Positions 39,468 to 48,955 of a stretch of DNA of 64,000 bases are shown here, piece by piece. This DNA comes from Planctomycetales bacterium (GTDB lineage Bacteria > Planctomycetota > Planctomycetia > Isosphaerales > Isosphaeraceae), in NCBI GenBank assembly GCA_027449865.1, contig DAIDKV010000190.1:1-64000 (forward strand), given 5' to 3'. The notes below the pieces were generated by a model. That model was not told the origin of the DNA, searched no databases, and was given only the letters and a program-made list of their open reading frames with translations. Within the stretch, counting starts at the first letter, position 1. The number at the start of each line of letters is the position of its first letter. A program made the position numbers and the translations under genes.

Positions 39468-41384
39468 ATGGTAGATCGTAACCTGCTCCGCGAATTCGAT
39501 GTCAGCGAAGACGACCTGACCGCCCTGATCGCCGGAGGGGATGGGTCCAGCATGGACCAGTACCTCGGCGAGGGCCAGAACTTCGAGATCGGCAAGATCG
39601 TCTCGGGGAAGGTCGTCGAGGTCGTCGGCGATCAGGTCGTGGTGGACGTCGGCTACAAGTCCGAGGGCCTGGTCCCACTCAACGAGTGGGAAGACGAGCC
39701 GCCCCCGCAGCCAGGGGACAGCGTTGAGGTTCTCCTCGAAGGGATGGAGGACGAGACCGGCGAGATCGTTCTCTCCCGCAAGAAGGCCCACCGGATGCGT
39801 GCCTGGGAGATGGTCATCTCCCGGTATCACGAGGGCGATGTTGTCAAGGGCCGCGTGACCCGCAAGATCAAGGGCGGCCTGCTGGTCGACATCGGCGTCA
39901 ACGTCTTCCTCCCCGCCAGCCAGGTGGACATTCGACGTCCCTCCGACATCGCCGACTACATCGATCAAGAGATCGAGTGCATGATCCTCAAGATCGACGA
40001 GTCGCGGCGGAACATCGTCGTCAGCCGCCGCAAGCTCATCGAGATCACTCGCGAGCAGCAGAAGAAGCAGCTCCTCGAGGAGATCGCCGTTGGACAGGTT
40101 CGGACCGGCACCGTCAAGAATATTGCCGACTTCGGCGCCTTCGTCGACCTCGGCGGGATCGACGGCCTTCTGCACATCACCGATATGTCGTGGGGCCGGA
40201 TCAACCACCCCAGCGACATGTTGAAGATCGACGATCAGGTCGAGGTGATGGTCCTCCACGTCGACAAGGAACGCGAGAAGATCGCGCTGGGGCTCAAGCA
40301 AAAGTCGCCCAGCCCGTGGGAAAACGTCGAGAAGAAGTACCCGGTCGGCACTCGCGTCAACGGCGAGGTCGTCAACGTGATGAGCTATGGCGCGTTCGTC
40401 AAGCTCGAGGAAGGGATCGAGGGCCTGGTCCACATCTCCGAGATGTCCTGGACCAAGCGGATCAACCACCCGAGCGAACTCGTCAACATCGGCGACCGGA
40501 TCGACGTGGTCGTCCTGGGGATCAATCGCGACAAGCAGGAAATCTCTCTCGGGATGAAGCAGACCCAGGTCAACCCCTGGGATCAGGTTGCCGGCAAGTA
40601 TCCGCCGAACACGATGGTCGAAGGGACCGTGCGCAACCTCACGAATTACGGCGCCTTCATCGAGATCGAGGAGGGGATCGACGGCCTGCTCCATATCTCC
40701 GATATGAGCTGGACCCGCAAGATCGGCCACCCGAACGAGATCCTCGAAAAGGGGCAGCGGATCCGGTGCCAGGTCCTCAACGTGGACCAGGACCGCAAGC
40801 GGATCGCGCTGGGGCTGAAGCAACTCCGCGACGACCCCTGGGAGACCGACATCCCCGGTCGCTACGAGCCGGGCGACGTCGTGAAGGGGAAGGTCACCAA
40901 GCTGACCAACTTCGGTGTCTTCGTCGAGCTGGAGCCGGGCCTCGAAGGACTGCTCCACATCTCCGAGCTGGCCGACCACAAGGTCGACAGCCCCGAGGAA
41001 GTAGTGAAGGTCGGCGACGAGATCGAGGTCAAGATTCTTCGCGTCGATCGGACCGATCGCAAGATTGGCCTTTCACGCAAGAAAGCCCACTGGACCCGCC
41101 CCGACGGCGAGCGGGAAGAAGGCGCTGAGCCCACCGAGGCCGCACCCGCTCGCGATAAGGAGAAGGAAAAGGAGAAGGAAAAGGACACCAAGGAGCTCAA
41201 GGGCGGCCTTGGCGGCGGTGGTCTGCTGTTCTCCATGGGATCGTCCACGTCCACCGAGGAATCCGAGACCGCGTCCGATTCCTCCGCGTCCGAGCCCGTA
41301 TCCGAGCCCGAGCCCGCGTCCGAGCCCGAGCCCGCGTCCGATTCCTCCTCTGAGACCGAGACCGAGGCCGGATCCGAGTCCTGA
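39468..41384 (+). CDS. rpsA: 30S ribosomal protein S1
   Basis: 638 aa with six S1 domains (e.g. GTVKNIADFGAFVDLGGIDGLLHITDMSWGRINHPSD); acidic low-complexity C-terminus. Confidence 0.95.
   Translation: MVDRNLLREFDVSEDDLTALIAGGDGSSMDQYLGEGQNFEIGKIVSGKVVEVVGDQVVVDVGYKSEGLVPLNEWEDEPPPQPGDSVEVLLEGMEDETGEIVLSRKKAHRMRAWEMVISRYHEGDVVKGRVTRKIKGGLLVDIGVNVFLPASQVDIRRPSDIADYIDQEIECMILKIDESRRNIVVSRRKLIEITREQQKKQLLEEIAVGQVRTGTVKNIADFGAFVDLGGIDGLLHITDMSWGRINHPSDMLKIDDQVEVMVLHVDKEREKIALGLKQKSPSPWENVEKKYPVGTRVNGEVVNVMSYGAFVKLEEGIEGLVHISEMSWTKRINHPSELVNIGDRIDVVVLGINRDKQEISLGMKQTQVNPWDQVAGKYPPNTMVEGTVRNLTNYGAFIEIEEGIDGLLHISDMSWTRKIGHPNEILEKGQRIRCQVLNVDQDRKRIALGLKQLRDDPWETDIPGRYEPGDVVKGKVTKLTNFGVFVELEPGLEGLLHISELADHKVDSPEEVVKVGDEIEVKILRVDRTDRKIGLSRKKAHWTRPDGEREEGAEPTEAAPARDKEKEKEKEKDTKELKGGLGGGGLLFSMGSSTSTEESETASDSSASEPVSEPEPASEPEPASDSSSETETEAGSES
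41290..41370 (+). repeat. Short in-frame coding repeat (gagcccgagcccgcgtcc units) in rpsA tail
   Basis: Encodes SEPVSEPEPASEPEPASDSSSETETE; near-identical GAGCCCGAGCCCGCGTCC units read directly. Confidence 0.7.
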
Positions 41385-41420
41385 TCCCTCGTTTCCTCGC
41401 GGACGTCTCGCAATCCCAAC

Positions 41421-41466
41421 GGCCGCCGGCGCGATTCCCAGAATCGCCGGCGGCCGTTCGCTTTTT
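41421..41466 (+). terminator. Rho-independent terminator downstream of rpsA
   Basis: GGCCGCCGGCGCGATTC-CCA-GAATCGCCGGCGGCC stem (2-nt bulge) followed by GTTCGCTTTTT. Confidence 0.75.
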
Positions 41467-42084
41467 CGAATCCGATGGCGGGACACTCTCCACCCCGGCC
41501 GACCACGGACGTTCGGGCCACTCCCTCGAAAAAGGACGAGAACTCTTTCGTCCTCCTGGATCGATTTCACGGAACCTCCCCTTCCCTACCTGCCAACTCC
41601 GAGCGATCAGCCAATCGACACGGCCCGCACACTGAGACTAACCCCCACATTTCGCGAATCCCTCATATCACCAATACCCCCTAGACTTCCAATTCTCTTT
41701 AAGTCGCCCGGTCGAGCAATCCGATAGTGAGTGGTGCCAAAACGACAGCGGCGAAGGGTGTGGAGGATCGACCGGACCTGGGGATGGTGTGTCACGCTCG
41801 TCCCTGAGTCGCGGAGCCTCGCGGGTAAACCGTTTTGCTGGCCAGAGGTGCCAGTCGGATGGTGATCCAGCGGGGCCATCGGTTGGGACGCCGAGACTTT
41901 GCCGAGGAGCCCCCGCAAGTGGGGATGGTCAGGCACCGAGTTGGCTGGCGGAAAGTTTCGCGGTCGCGGCTCTGTCGCGGCGGAGCGAGGCGGACTGGCC
42001 GTTCGGCTGGAGCCTGTTGGATTCCGTCCCCTGGACCCTGGATCTCTCAGCGGACCTGTTTCGACCGACGCAAAGAGGATCTTC

Positions 42085-42921
42085 ATGGCCCGTATTCGCC
42101 GACACCGCCGTGATACGGTCCAGAGCCCCCTGGAGACCTATCTCCGGGAGATCAACGAGATGGCTCTGCTGACCGCGGATGAGGAAAAAGAACTGGCCCA
42201 CCGGATCGCGCGGGGGGACGATCAGGCGCGAGACCGGATGGTGCGTGCCAATCTTCGCCTTGTGGTGAACATCGCCCGGGGCTACATCGGCAAGGGGCTC
42301 GCGCTCCAGGATCTGATCGAGGAGGGCAACCTCGGCCTGCTCCGAGCCGTGCAGGGGTTTGATCCGGCGGTCGGAACGCGGTTCAGCACCTACGCGAGCT
42401 ACTGGATCAAGCAATCGATCAAGCGAGCCCTGGTCAACACGGCCAAGCCGATTCGGATACCGGCATACATGGTCGAGTTGCTCTTCAAGTGGCGTCGGAT
42501 GGGCGCTGAGCTTCAGGAATCGCTCGGGCGTCCGGCCAGCGTCGACGAGATCGCGCGAGCGCTGAAGCTCCCAAAGAAGAAGCTGGCGATCGTCAAGAAG
42601 GCCATCAAGGTTTACAACCTGGTTCCGCAGACTGACCAGCCCGAGAATGGCTGGAGCCTCGGCGAGATGCTGATGGACGAACGAGTCCGGACGCCCGATG
42701 TGGTGATGGTCGAGGCGGACAATCTTCGCCTGGTTCTCGACCGACTGGAAGAGATGGACAAGCGGGAAGCGACCGTTCTTCGGATGAGGTTTGGGCTCAA
42801 CGACTCGCCGCCGAAGACGCTCAAGGAGATTGGGGAATCGCTTGGCCTGACCCGCGAACGCGTCCGGCAGATCGAGAACGAGGCGTTGGGGAAGCTCTCG
42901 GCGTCACTTCAGGCCGATTGA
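42085..42921 (+). CDS. RNA polymerase sigma-70 factor, RpoD/SigA-like group
   Basis: Start MARIRRHRRDTVQSPLETYLREINEMALL; NLRLVVNIARGYIGKGLALQDLIEEGNLGLLRAVQGFDPAVGTRFSTYASYWIKQSI; SLGLTRERVRQIENEALGKL. Confidence 0.94.
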   Translation: MARIRRHRRDTVQSPLETYLREINEMALLTADEEKELAHRIARGDDQARDRMVRANLRLVVNIARGYIGKGLALQDLIEEGNLGLLRAVQGFDPAVGTRFSTYASYWIKQSIKRALVNTAKPIRIPAYMVELLFKWRRMGAELQESLGRPASVDEIARALKLPKKKLAIVKKAIKVYNLVPQTDQPENGWSLGEMLMDERVRTPDVVMVEADNLRLVLDRLEEMDKREATVLRMRFGLNDSPPKTLKEIGESLGLTRERVRQIENEALGKLSASLQAD

Positions 42922-42939
42922 GGCCAGGGCTCCCATGAA

Positions 42940-43731
42940 TCACCAGGTTGTCGAGCCCGCCCAGGTCCCAACGGGCCGGGCTCGCGGGGTTGTCCCGCGA
43001 TGACCTTCGGCGCGGCCTGCGTGGGCCATCTTCCAGGCGGCGAGGGCCACTCCAAAAGCGAGGACCGACGCCATCCCGAGCGGGAGTGCAAGACCTGGAT
43101 CGGACGTCGTCTCGACGGCAAAGAGGTTCGTCAGTGGTTTCTCGCCGGAGAAGTCCTGAGTGAACTCGCCGTGGAACGTGCTGTTCGCCTGGGGGATGAT
43201 TCGGAGGTACGCCTCGGACCCGAACGCCTCGGCGAGCTTCCCTCCCTCGATTTGCATGTTGAGGCCGAACGACTCGGGATCTTTCAGGAGGTCACGGGCC
43301 TGCCCCGCCCGTCCAAAAGCGATCGGCCGACCTGCGAGGAGCAAGCCCTCGTAGGTTTGATTGTTGATGACCACGGTCCCTCGGATCTCGAACCGATTCA
43401 GCGGGCTCTCGATCAGTCGCCCGCTTCGGTCGAGCTTCAATTGCACCCACTGCATGAGCGTGCCGTCGCTGTCCGGCCCCATGGGAATCAGGTCGCGGCC
43501 CGACGGCCCGAGCGAGATCAGGTGAGGGGCGTTGATCAGCGCGAAGGTGCCGGTCTGGGTGGCTGGATCGAAGACATAAGTTTGCGATCCGCTGACGTCT
43601 CCTGCAATTTCGGGGAACGACCGACCCGGTGCCGCCCGGATCAGATCAGCCCGTGCGGGCGTCAGGGCACTGGCGAGCAGTAGGCTCGCGAGGATACCAA
43701 ATCGAGCGGCCTGGTTGCACATCCCTGGCAT
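42940..43731 (-). CDS. Hypothetical secreted protein with PEP-CTERM-like (variant) C-terminus
   Basis: Start MPGMCNQAARFGILASLLLASALTPARADL (signal peptide); C-terminal SDPGLALPLGMASVLAFGVALAAWKMAHAGR. Confidence 0.65.
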   Translation of the reverse strand: MPGMCNQAARFGILASLLLASALTPARADLIRAAPGRSFPEIAGDVSGSQTYVFDPATQTGTFALINAPHLISLGPSGRDLIPMGPDSDGTLMQWVQLKLDRSGRLIESPLNRFEIRGTVVINNQTYEGLLLAGRPIAFGRAGQARDLLKDPESFGLNMQIEGGKLAEAFGSEAYLRIIPQANSTFHGEFTQDFSGEKPLTNLFAVETTSDPGLALPLGMASVLAFGVALAAWKMAHAGRAEGHRGTTPRARPVGTWAGSTTW

Positions 43732-44200
43732 GAGAACGCCCTCTGCTCGACGCGTCGGGTTCTGTCGTCGTCCGGTGAGTCTCGGATCCAGGGGCGCGCA
43801 CCGCCACGTTCGCCATCCAGGCGAATTCGATTCGGGCGCGTCAGAAACTGGACCCAGCTCTAGGGGCCGGGCGACGGCGTGGGGGCCGGCACGGTGTCGG
43901 TCGGGCGAAATTCCTTGGTGTCGATTCTGCAGTGGGTCCCGAGGCAACTCCCGAGCGAGGCAACTCCCTTTTCCTGGACTCTGAGAAGCAAGCTCCACTC
44001 ACGCCGGCCAGGCGGTTGGCCTCCATTTTCAGGGGCGAACCGTCCTACCGGCTGGGCATCTTAAACCGATCGCAGATCCTGTCAACGCGAAAATTCCACG
44101 GGTTGAAACGGTAGAAACGGTAACGTGAGCCTTCGGCACCGAGGCACGACCCAACAGCCGATCACTACTTCTTCGAGCCTGGTCGTAGTATCCTGGGCAC

Positions 44201-45277
44201 ATGATCGTCAAGGAGGTCCGATGTCTTCGGGTCGGAGTGCTGGGCTGCGGCCCGATCGCACAGTCTGCGCACCTCGATGCGGTTCGCAAGGCGCGAAACG
44301 CCGAGTTGTATGCGATCTGCGATGTCGCCGACGACCTTAGAGAGCGGATGAAGGCCGTTCACCAGCCTCGGATCGCATACCGCGAGTACGAGGAGATGCT
44401 GGTGGATCCGAAGGTCGAGGCGGTGATCGTCGCGACCGCCGACGCCTTCCACGTCGATGCGGCCCGAGCGGCGATCGAGGCCGGGAAGCACGTCCTGGTT
44501 GAGAAGCCACTGGGACTTTCCGTCGAATCGTGCCGGGAACTTCGAGAGATCGCCGCCCAGGCCGGGATTGTGGCACAGGTCGGCAATAACCGACGATTCG
44601 ATCCGGGAATCGCTTTCGCCAGGCGCTTCGTTACCGAGGAGATTGGTACGCGTATCTCGATCAAGGCCTGGTATCACGACTCACTCTATCGTTACACGAT
44701 GACGGACAACCTGCAACCGATCCCAATCGCGAGCGAATCATCGAGACGTCCGCCGGGGAATCCGAAGGCCGACCGCCGCCGATATTTCCTGCTCACGCAC
44801 GGGAGCCACCTGGTGGACACCGCTCGCTGGTTCGGGGGACCAATCGCGGGCGTCCGGGCCCGCCGACTCGAACGATTCGACGCTTTCTGCTGGTTTGTCT
44901 CGGTCGATTACGAGGACGGTACACTCGGTCATCTCGACCTTCAGATTCCGGTTCGAGGCGATTTCCAGGAGGGCTTCCAGGTCTTCGGCGAGGGCGGGAG
45001 CGTCGAGGGACGCGTACATCTGCCCTGGTTTCACAAGTCGAGCGACGTGGAAGTCTTTTCGGACCAGGACCGCCAGTACCGGCGTGTCCTGGGGGAGGAC
45101 GCACAAACCTACAAACTTCAGGTCGAGGGGTTTGCCGCGACAATCCTCCACGAAGAGCCTCTGGTCGGGGCGACGTTCGACGACGGACTGGCGGCCGTGC
45201 AGACGATGGTCGCCATCGCCCGATCGGTGGAGTCTGGCGAATTCGTCCGGCTGGCGGATGCCAGCGGAGGAGTCTGA
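44201..45277 (+). CDS. Gfo/Idh/MocA family oxidoreductase
   Basis: CLRVGVLGCGPIAQSAHLDAVRKARNAELYAICDV, KHVLVEKPLGLS. Confidence 0.93.
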   Translation: MIVKEVRCLRVGVLGCGPIAQSAHLDAVRKARNAELYAICDVADDLRERMKAVHQPRIAYREYEEMLVDPKVEAVIVATADAFHVDAARAAIEAGKHVLVEKPLGLSVESCRELREIAAQAGIVAQVGNNRRFDPGIAFARRFVTEEIGTRISIKAWYHDSLYRYTMTDNLQPIPIASESSRRPPGNPKADRRRYFLLTHGSHLVDTARWFGGPIAGVRARRLERFDAFCWFVSVDYEDGTLGHLDLQIPVRGDFQEGFQVFGEGGSVEGRVHLPWFHKSSDVEVFSDQDRQYRRVLGEDAQTYKLQVEGFAATILHEEPLVGATFDDGLAAVQTMVAIARSVESGEFVRLADASGGV

Positions 45278-46269
45278 TGCACCTCGGAATCATGGCAAGA
45301 ACAATCCCTCGGTCATCTCTGGAGGAGACGCTCAACGCGATCGCTGACCTCGGCATCCGTCAGGTCCAGTTCAACTTCTCGTGCGCCGGGATGCCGACAC
45401 TCCCCGATCGAATCGACGAGGATCTCTGCGTCTGGATCGCCCGTGCCTTCCGCGAACGCGGACTCACCATGACGGCCGTCTCGGGGACGTTCAACCTCTG
45501 TGACCCGGACGCCTCCCGGCTCGCGACGAACCTCCGACGCCTAGGTCTCCTGGCGGCTGCTTGCCGATGGCTCGACACCCGGATTGTGACCCTCTGCACG
45601 GGTACCCTCGACCCGGACAATATGTGGAACGGGCACCCCGGGAACGTCCGGCGGTCGACCTGGGAAACGCTCATCCAGTCGATGCGGGAGGCGGTGAAAC
45701 TCGCCGATCGGCACGAGGTGACACTGGCGTTCGAGCCCGAACGGAACAACGTCGTCCACTCGGTGGCCAGGGCGCGGATGTTACTTGACCAGATCGGCTC
45801 GCCCTGGCTGAAGGTCGTCCTCGACGTGGCCAACCTGATGACGACCCACGACCGCCCGCGACTTGTGGAAATTCTGGATGAGGCTCGCGAGTGGCTTGGC
45901 CCTGAGGTCGTACTCGCGCATGCCAAGATCCCGCCCTACCTGGAGGGCGAGGAGAGAATGTCCAGGATTCGCGAGTTTACCTCGCGGCTGGAGCCGGTGG
46001 ATTGGCTCCATCGGATCGCACTGACCCAGATGGCCGAGCCCTTGAAGGAAGCCGAGGTTTCTCTCTCGGAGGGCGAGGAGAAGTTGCTGGAAGACCCGGT
46101 TCCCGAGGAGCTTCTGTCCCTGCACGAGTACCTCACGTGCTATGTCGGGTCGCTTGGCCACGTTGGATTCACAGGCTCGGCGCCCTATCCCGGCGCCCTC
46201 ATCATGCACGGGATGGCCGAAGAGGACGTGGGCCCGGTCGAGAACATTCTCTCGGGGCTGGTCCACTAG
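45277..46269 (+). CDS. Sugar phosphate isomerase/epimerase (xylose isomerase-like TIM barrel)
   Basis: LGIMARTIPRSSLEETLNAIADLGIRQVQFNF, LAFEPERNNVVHS, VVLDVANLMT, GYVGSLGHVGF-like; TGATG overlap with upstream gene. Confidence 0.88.
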   Translation: MHLGIMARTIPRSSLEETLNAIADLGIRQVQFNFSCAGMPTLPDRIDEDLCVWIARAFRERGLTMTAVSGTFNLCDPDASRLATNLRRLGLLAAACRWLDTRIVTLCTGTLDPDNMWNGHPGNVRRSTWETLIQSMREAVKLADRHEVTLAFEPERNNVVHSVARARMLLDQIGSPWLKVVLDVANLMTTHDRPRLVEILDEAREWLGPEVVLAHAKIPPYLEGEERMSRIREFTSRLEPVDWLHRIALTQMAEPLKEAEVSLSEGEEKLLEDPVPEELLSLHEYLTCYVGSLGHVGFTGSAPYPGALIMHGMAEEDVGPVENILSGLVH

Positions 46270-46294
46270 GCTCGCGTACTTCGAGGAGATTTTC

Positions 46295-48022
46295 ATGGAG
46301 ACGGGACGGATTGCCCAGATCCTCGACGAGATGGGGACGATGCTGGAAATCAACGGGGAGAATCCGTTCCGATGCCGGGCCTATCACACGGCGGCTCAGT
46401 CGCTGATGAATCTGCCCGACGAGCTTTCGGAAATGATCGCCGACGGACGGCTGGCGGAAGTCGCCGGCATCGGCGAAACAATGTATACGAAGATCGTGCA
46501 GCTCGCCACGACCGGCCATCTGCCGTCCTACGACGAGTTGCGACGGAAGACACCACCGGGGCTCGTCGCCCTTCTTCGCATCCCTGGGCTTGGGCCCAAG
46601 AAGATCAAGGCACTCCGCGAAGACCTCAGGATCGAGAGCCTCGCCGACCTTCGCTCCGCGGCGGAGTCGGGGAAGATCGCGGGGGTAAAGGGATTCGGCG
46701 AGAAGACGGAGAAAAAGATCCTCGAGGGGATTGCGTTCGTCGAGAAGTCGGGCGACCGCATCCTCCAGAGCCACGCCCTGCGGCTGGTCGCCCCGATTCT
46801 GGAGGCTGTCCGCCAGCACCCGGCCGTCCTCCGCGCCGAGTATTGCGGGAGCCTCCGCCGTCGGGCCGAGACAATCGGTGATCTCGATGTCCTCTTCAGC
46901 TCTAGCAACCCACCCGAGGTGATCGATCGATTCGTCAAGCTGCCGCAGGTGGCGGCCGTCCTGGCCCATGGCCCGACGAAGGCAAGCGTCCGGCTCGCGG
47001 ACGGCGTCCAGTGTGATCTCCGGGGTGTGGAGGACGATCAGTTCGCCTTCGCCCTGCATTATTTCACCGGGTCGAAGGCGCACAACATCGCGATGCGAAA
47101 GCGAGCCCTGGCTCGCGGGCTCTCGCTCAATGAATATGCTCTCTCGGGCCAGAACACCTCGATTCCCTGCCGGACCGAGGCTGAACTGTTCGCGGCCCTT
47201 GGCCTCTCGTACATCCCGCCCGAGCTTCGCGAGGACACCGGTGAGCTGGAAGCCGCCGAGCAGGAACGCTTACCCCGCCTGATCGAGCGGTCGGAACTGC
47301 GGGGGACGTTCCACTGCCACTCCGTCTGGAGCGACGGCGGCGCGACGATCGCCGAGATGGCCGAGGCGGCCCGCGATCGGGGACTGGAGTATCTCGGGAT
47401 CGCCGACCACTCGCGCTCGGCCGCCTACGCGGGCGGGCTCTCGATCGATCGCGTCCGCGACCAGTGGGCGGAGATCGACACACTGAACAGGAAGCTCGGG
47501 CCGAGGTTCCACATATTCAAGGGGACGGAGTGCGACATCCTCGCCGACGGTTCGCTCGACTATCCCGACGATCTCCTGGATGGCTTCGATTACGTCGTGG
47601 CGAGTGTTCATTCGAGCTTTGGCCTTCCTCGGGAGGCGATGACCGCCCGGCTGGTCCGCGCGGTCTCCCATCCCCGGGTGACGATGCTGGGTCACCCGAC
47701 CGGTCGGCTTTTACTGGCCCGCGACGGATACTCCGTCGACCTCGACGCCGTGATCGAGGCCGCAGCGCGAGCAGGGACCGCGATCGAGATCAATGCGAAT
47801 CCCCATCGGCTTGACCTCGATGCCCCGCACTGCCGGCGAGCACGAGACCGAAAGGTCCCGATCGCCATCAATCCCGACGCCCACTCCATCGAAGGACTCG
47901 ACGACCTGGAATTCGGGATCTCGGTGGCGCGCCGGGCCTGGCTTCAGGCTGGGGACGTCTGGAATACCCTCCCGCTCGACGAGATGGACCGAAAGCTGAA
48001 AGAACAGCGTCGACGTCGCTGA
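46295..48022 (+). CDS. polX: DNA polymerase/3'-5' exonuclease PolX
   Basis: Start METGRIAQILDEMGTMLEINGENPFRCRAYHTAA; IPGLGPKKIKALRE, GSLRRRAETIGDLDVLFSS, PHP domain GTFHCHSVWSDG and NANPHRLDLD. Confidence 0.95.
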   Translation: METGRIAQILDEMGTMLEINGENPFRCRAYHTAAQSLMNLPDELSEMIADGRLAEVAGIGETMYTKIVQLATTGHLPSYDELRRKTPPGLVALLRIPGLGPKKIKALREDLRIESLADLRSAAESGKIAGVKGFGEKTEKKILEGIAFVEKSGDRILQSHALRLVAPILEAVRQHPAVLRAEYCGSLRRRAETIGDLDVLFSSSNPPEVIDRFVKLPQVAAVLAHGPTKASVRLADGVQCDLRGVEDDQFAFALHYFTGSKAHNIAMRKRALARGLSLNEYALSGQNTSIPCRTEAELFAALGLSYIPPELREDTGELEAAEQERLPRLIERSELRGTFHCHSVWSDGGATIAEMAEAARDRGLEYLGIADHSRSAAYAGGLSIDRVRDQWAEIDTLNRKLGPRFHIFKGTECDILADGSLDYPDDLLDGFDYVVASVHSSFGLPREAMTARLVRAVSHPRVTMLGHPTGRLLLARDGYSVDLDAVIEAAARAGTAIEINANPHRLDLDAPHCRRARDRKVPIAINPDAHSIEGLDDLEFGISVARRAWLQAGDVWNTLPLDEMDRKLKEQRRRR

Positions 48023-48074
48023 GAATCGCTTGCAATCGGAAGACCGATGTCCGAAGAGTCGAGAAGCCGCGCCC

Positions 48075-48102
48075 TTGCGGGGGGGGGCGCCGTGTCTATA
48101 AT
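48075..48102 (+). promoter_or_regulatory. Candidate promoter TTGCGG-N16-TATAAT with G9 tract in spacer
   Basis: TATAAT 48097-48102; TTGCGG 48075-48080; run of nine G at 48079-48087. Confidence 0.35.
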
Positions 48103-48352
48103 GAACTGGATGACAGGGCATGAAAGGTCGGCGGAGACTCCTGGTCTTCATGCCATCGTCGATGTCGATCGGTGCTACGGCAGTCCATTCGCGAAGGACG
48201 GAGCGCCGACTTTTCCACGGACCTCGCGCGCGGCGGCACCGACCGCTTTCCTGTATCGACTCCCGGTCGTGGCACGGATGTTGTAGCTCGTCCACCGGAC
48301 GGATTCTGGTCGTGGTGATCGTTCTCATCGATCCTTGTGCAGGATTACCCAC

Positions 48353-48814
48353 ATGGCCCCAGCAAAACCGACCGCGGAGAAGAGGCGCCGGTACTACACG
48401 GTTGAAGAGGCGAACAAGGCCCTGCCGCTGGTCCGCATGATCGTCGGCGACATCGTCCGCCAGTATCGAGTTGTCGAGGAATGGCAGCAGCGCCTCTCGG
48501 TGGTGGCGAAAGACCGTCGCCGGACGACGAACGACCTTTACTCGGAGGAGCTGGCGCAGAGCCAGTCGGAGCTGGATGCCGAGGAAAGCAAGCTGCTGAA
48601 CTACATTGAAGAGCTTCGGAAGCTCGGCGTGGAATTGAAGGGGGCCGACGGGCTCTGCGATTTCTACTGCCTGATGGAGGGCCGGGAGGTCTTTCTTTGC
48701 TGGAAGCTCGGCGAGCCGGAGGTGAAATACTGGCATGAGCTCGACGCGGGCTTCGCGGGACGTCGGCCCCTCCCGAGTGTCGCCGCCGCATCCGAGGTCG
48801 CGGGACGGCGCTGA
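48353..48814 (+). CDS. DUF2203 family protein
   Basis: RRYYTVEEANKALPLVRMIVGDIV..., GADGLCDFYCLMEGREVFLCWKLGEPEVKYWHELDAGFAGRRPL. Confidence 0.85.
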   Translation: MAPAKPTAEKRRRYYTVEEANKALPLVRMIVGDIVRQYRVVEEWQQRLSVVAKDRRRTTNDLYSEELAQSQSELDAEESKLLNYIEELRKLGVELKGADGLCDFYCLMEGREVFLCWKLGEPEVKYWHELDAGFAGRRPLPSVAAASEVAGRR

Positions 48815-48955
48815 CGGATCGATTCGATTCTCGGGCCGGACAATCGCACGGCCCTCGGGATTCGCTATAATCACGAGGCCCAGCCTCCGGGTTGTTCCGG
48901 ACGGCTGGGCCTTTGTGCTGTCGGACCCGAGGAGCCCGATCGCGGGCGGTTGCGA

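Noticed and set aside
39192-40979. 595-aa minus-strand ORF over rpsA
   Set aside because: Antisense to six S1 domains; Asp/Leu/Val-rich mirror translation. It also shows an apparent repeat pattern only because the S1 domains repeat.
48866-48871. TATAAT upstream of cmk
   Set aside because: No acceptable -35 at 16-18 bp; could be a weak promoter but not supportable from sequence alone.
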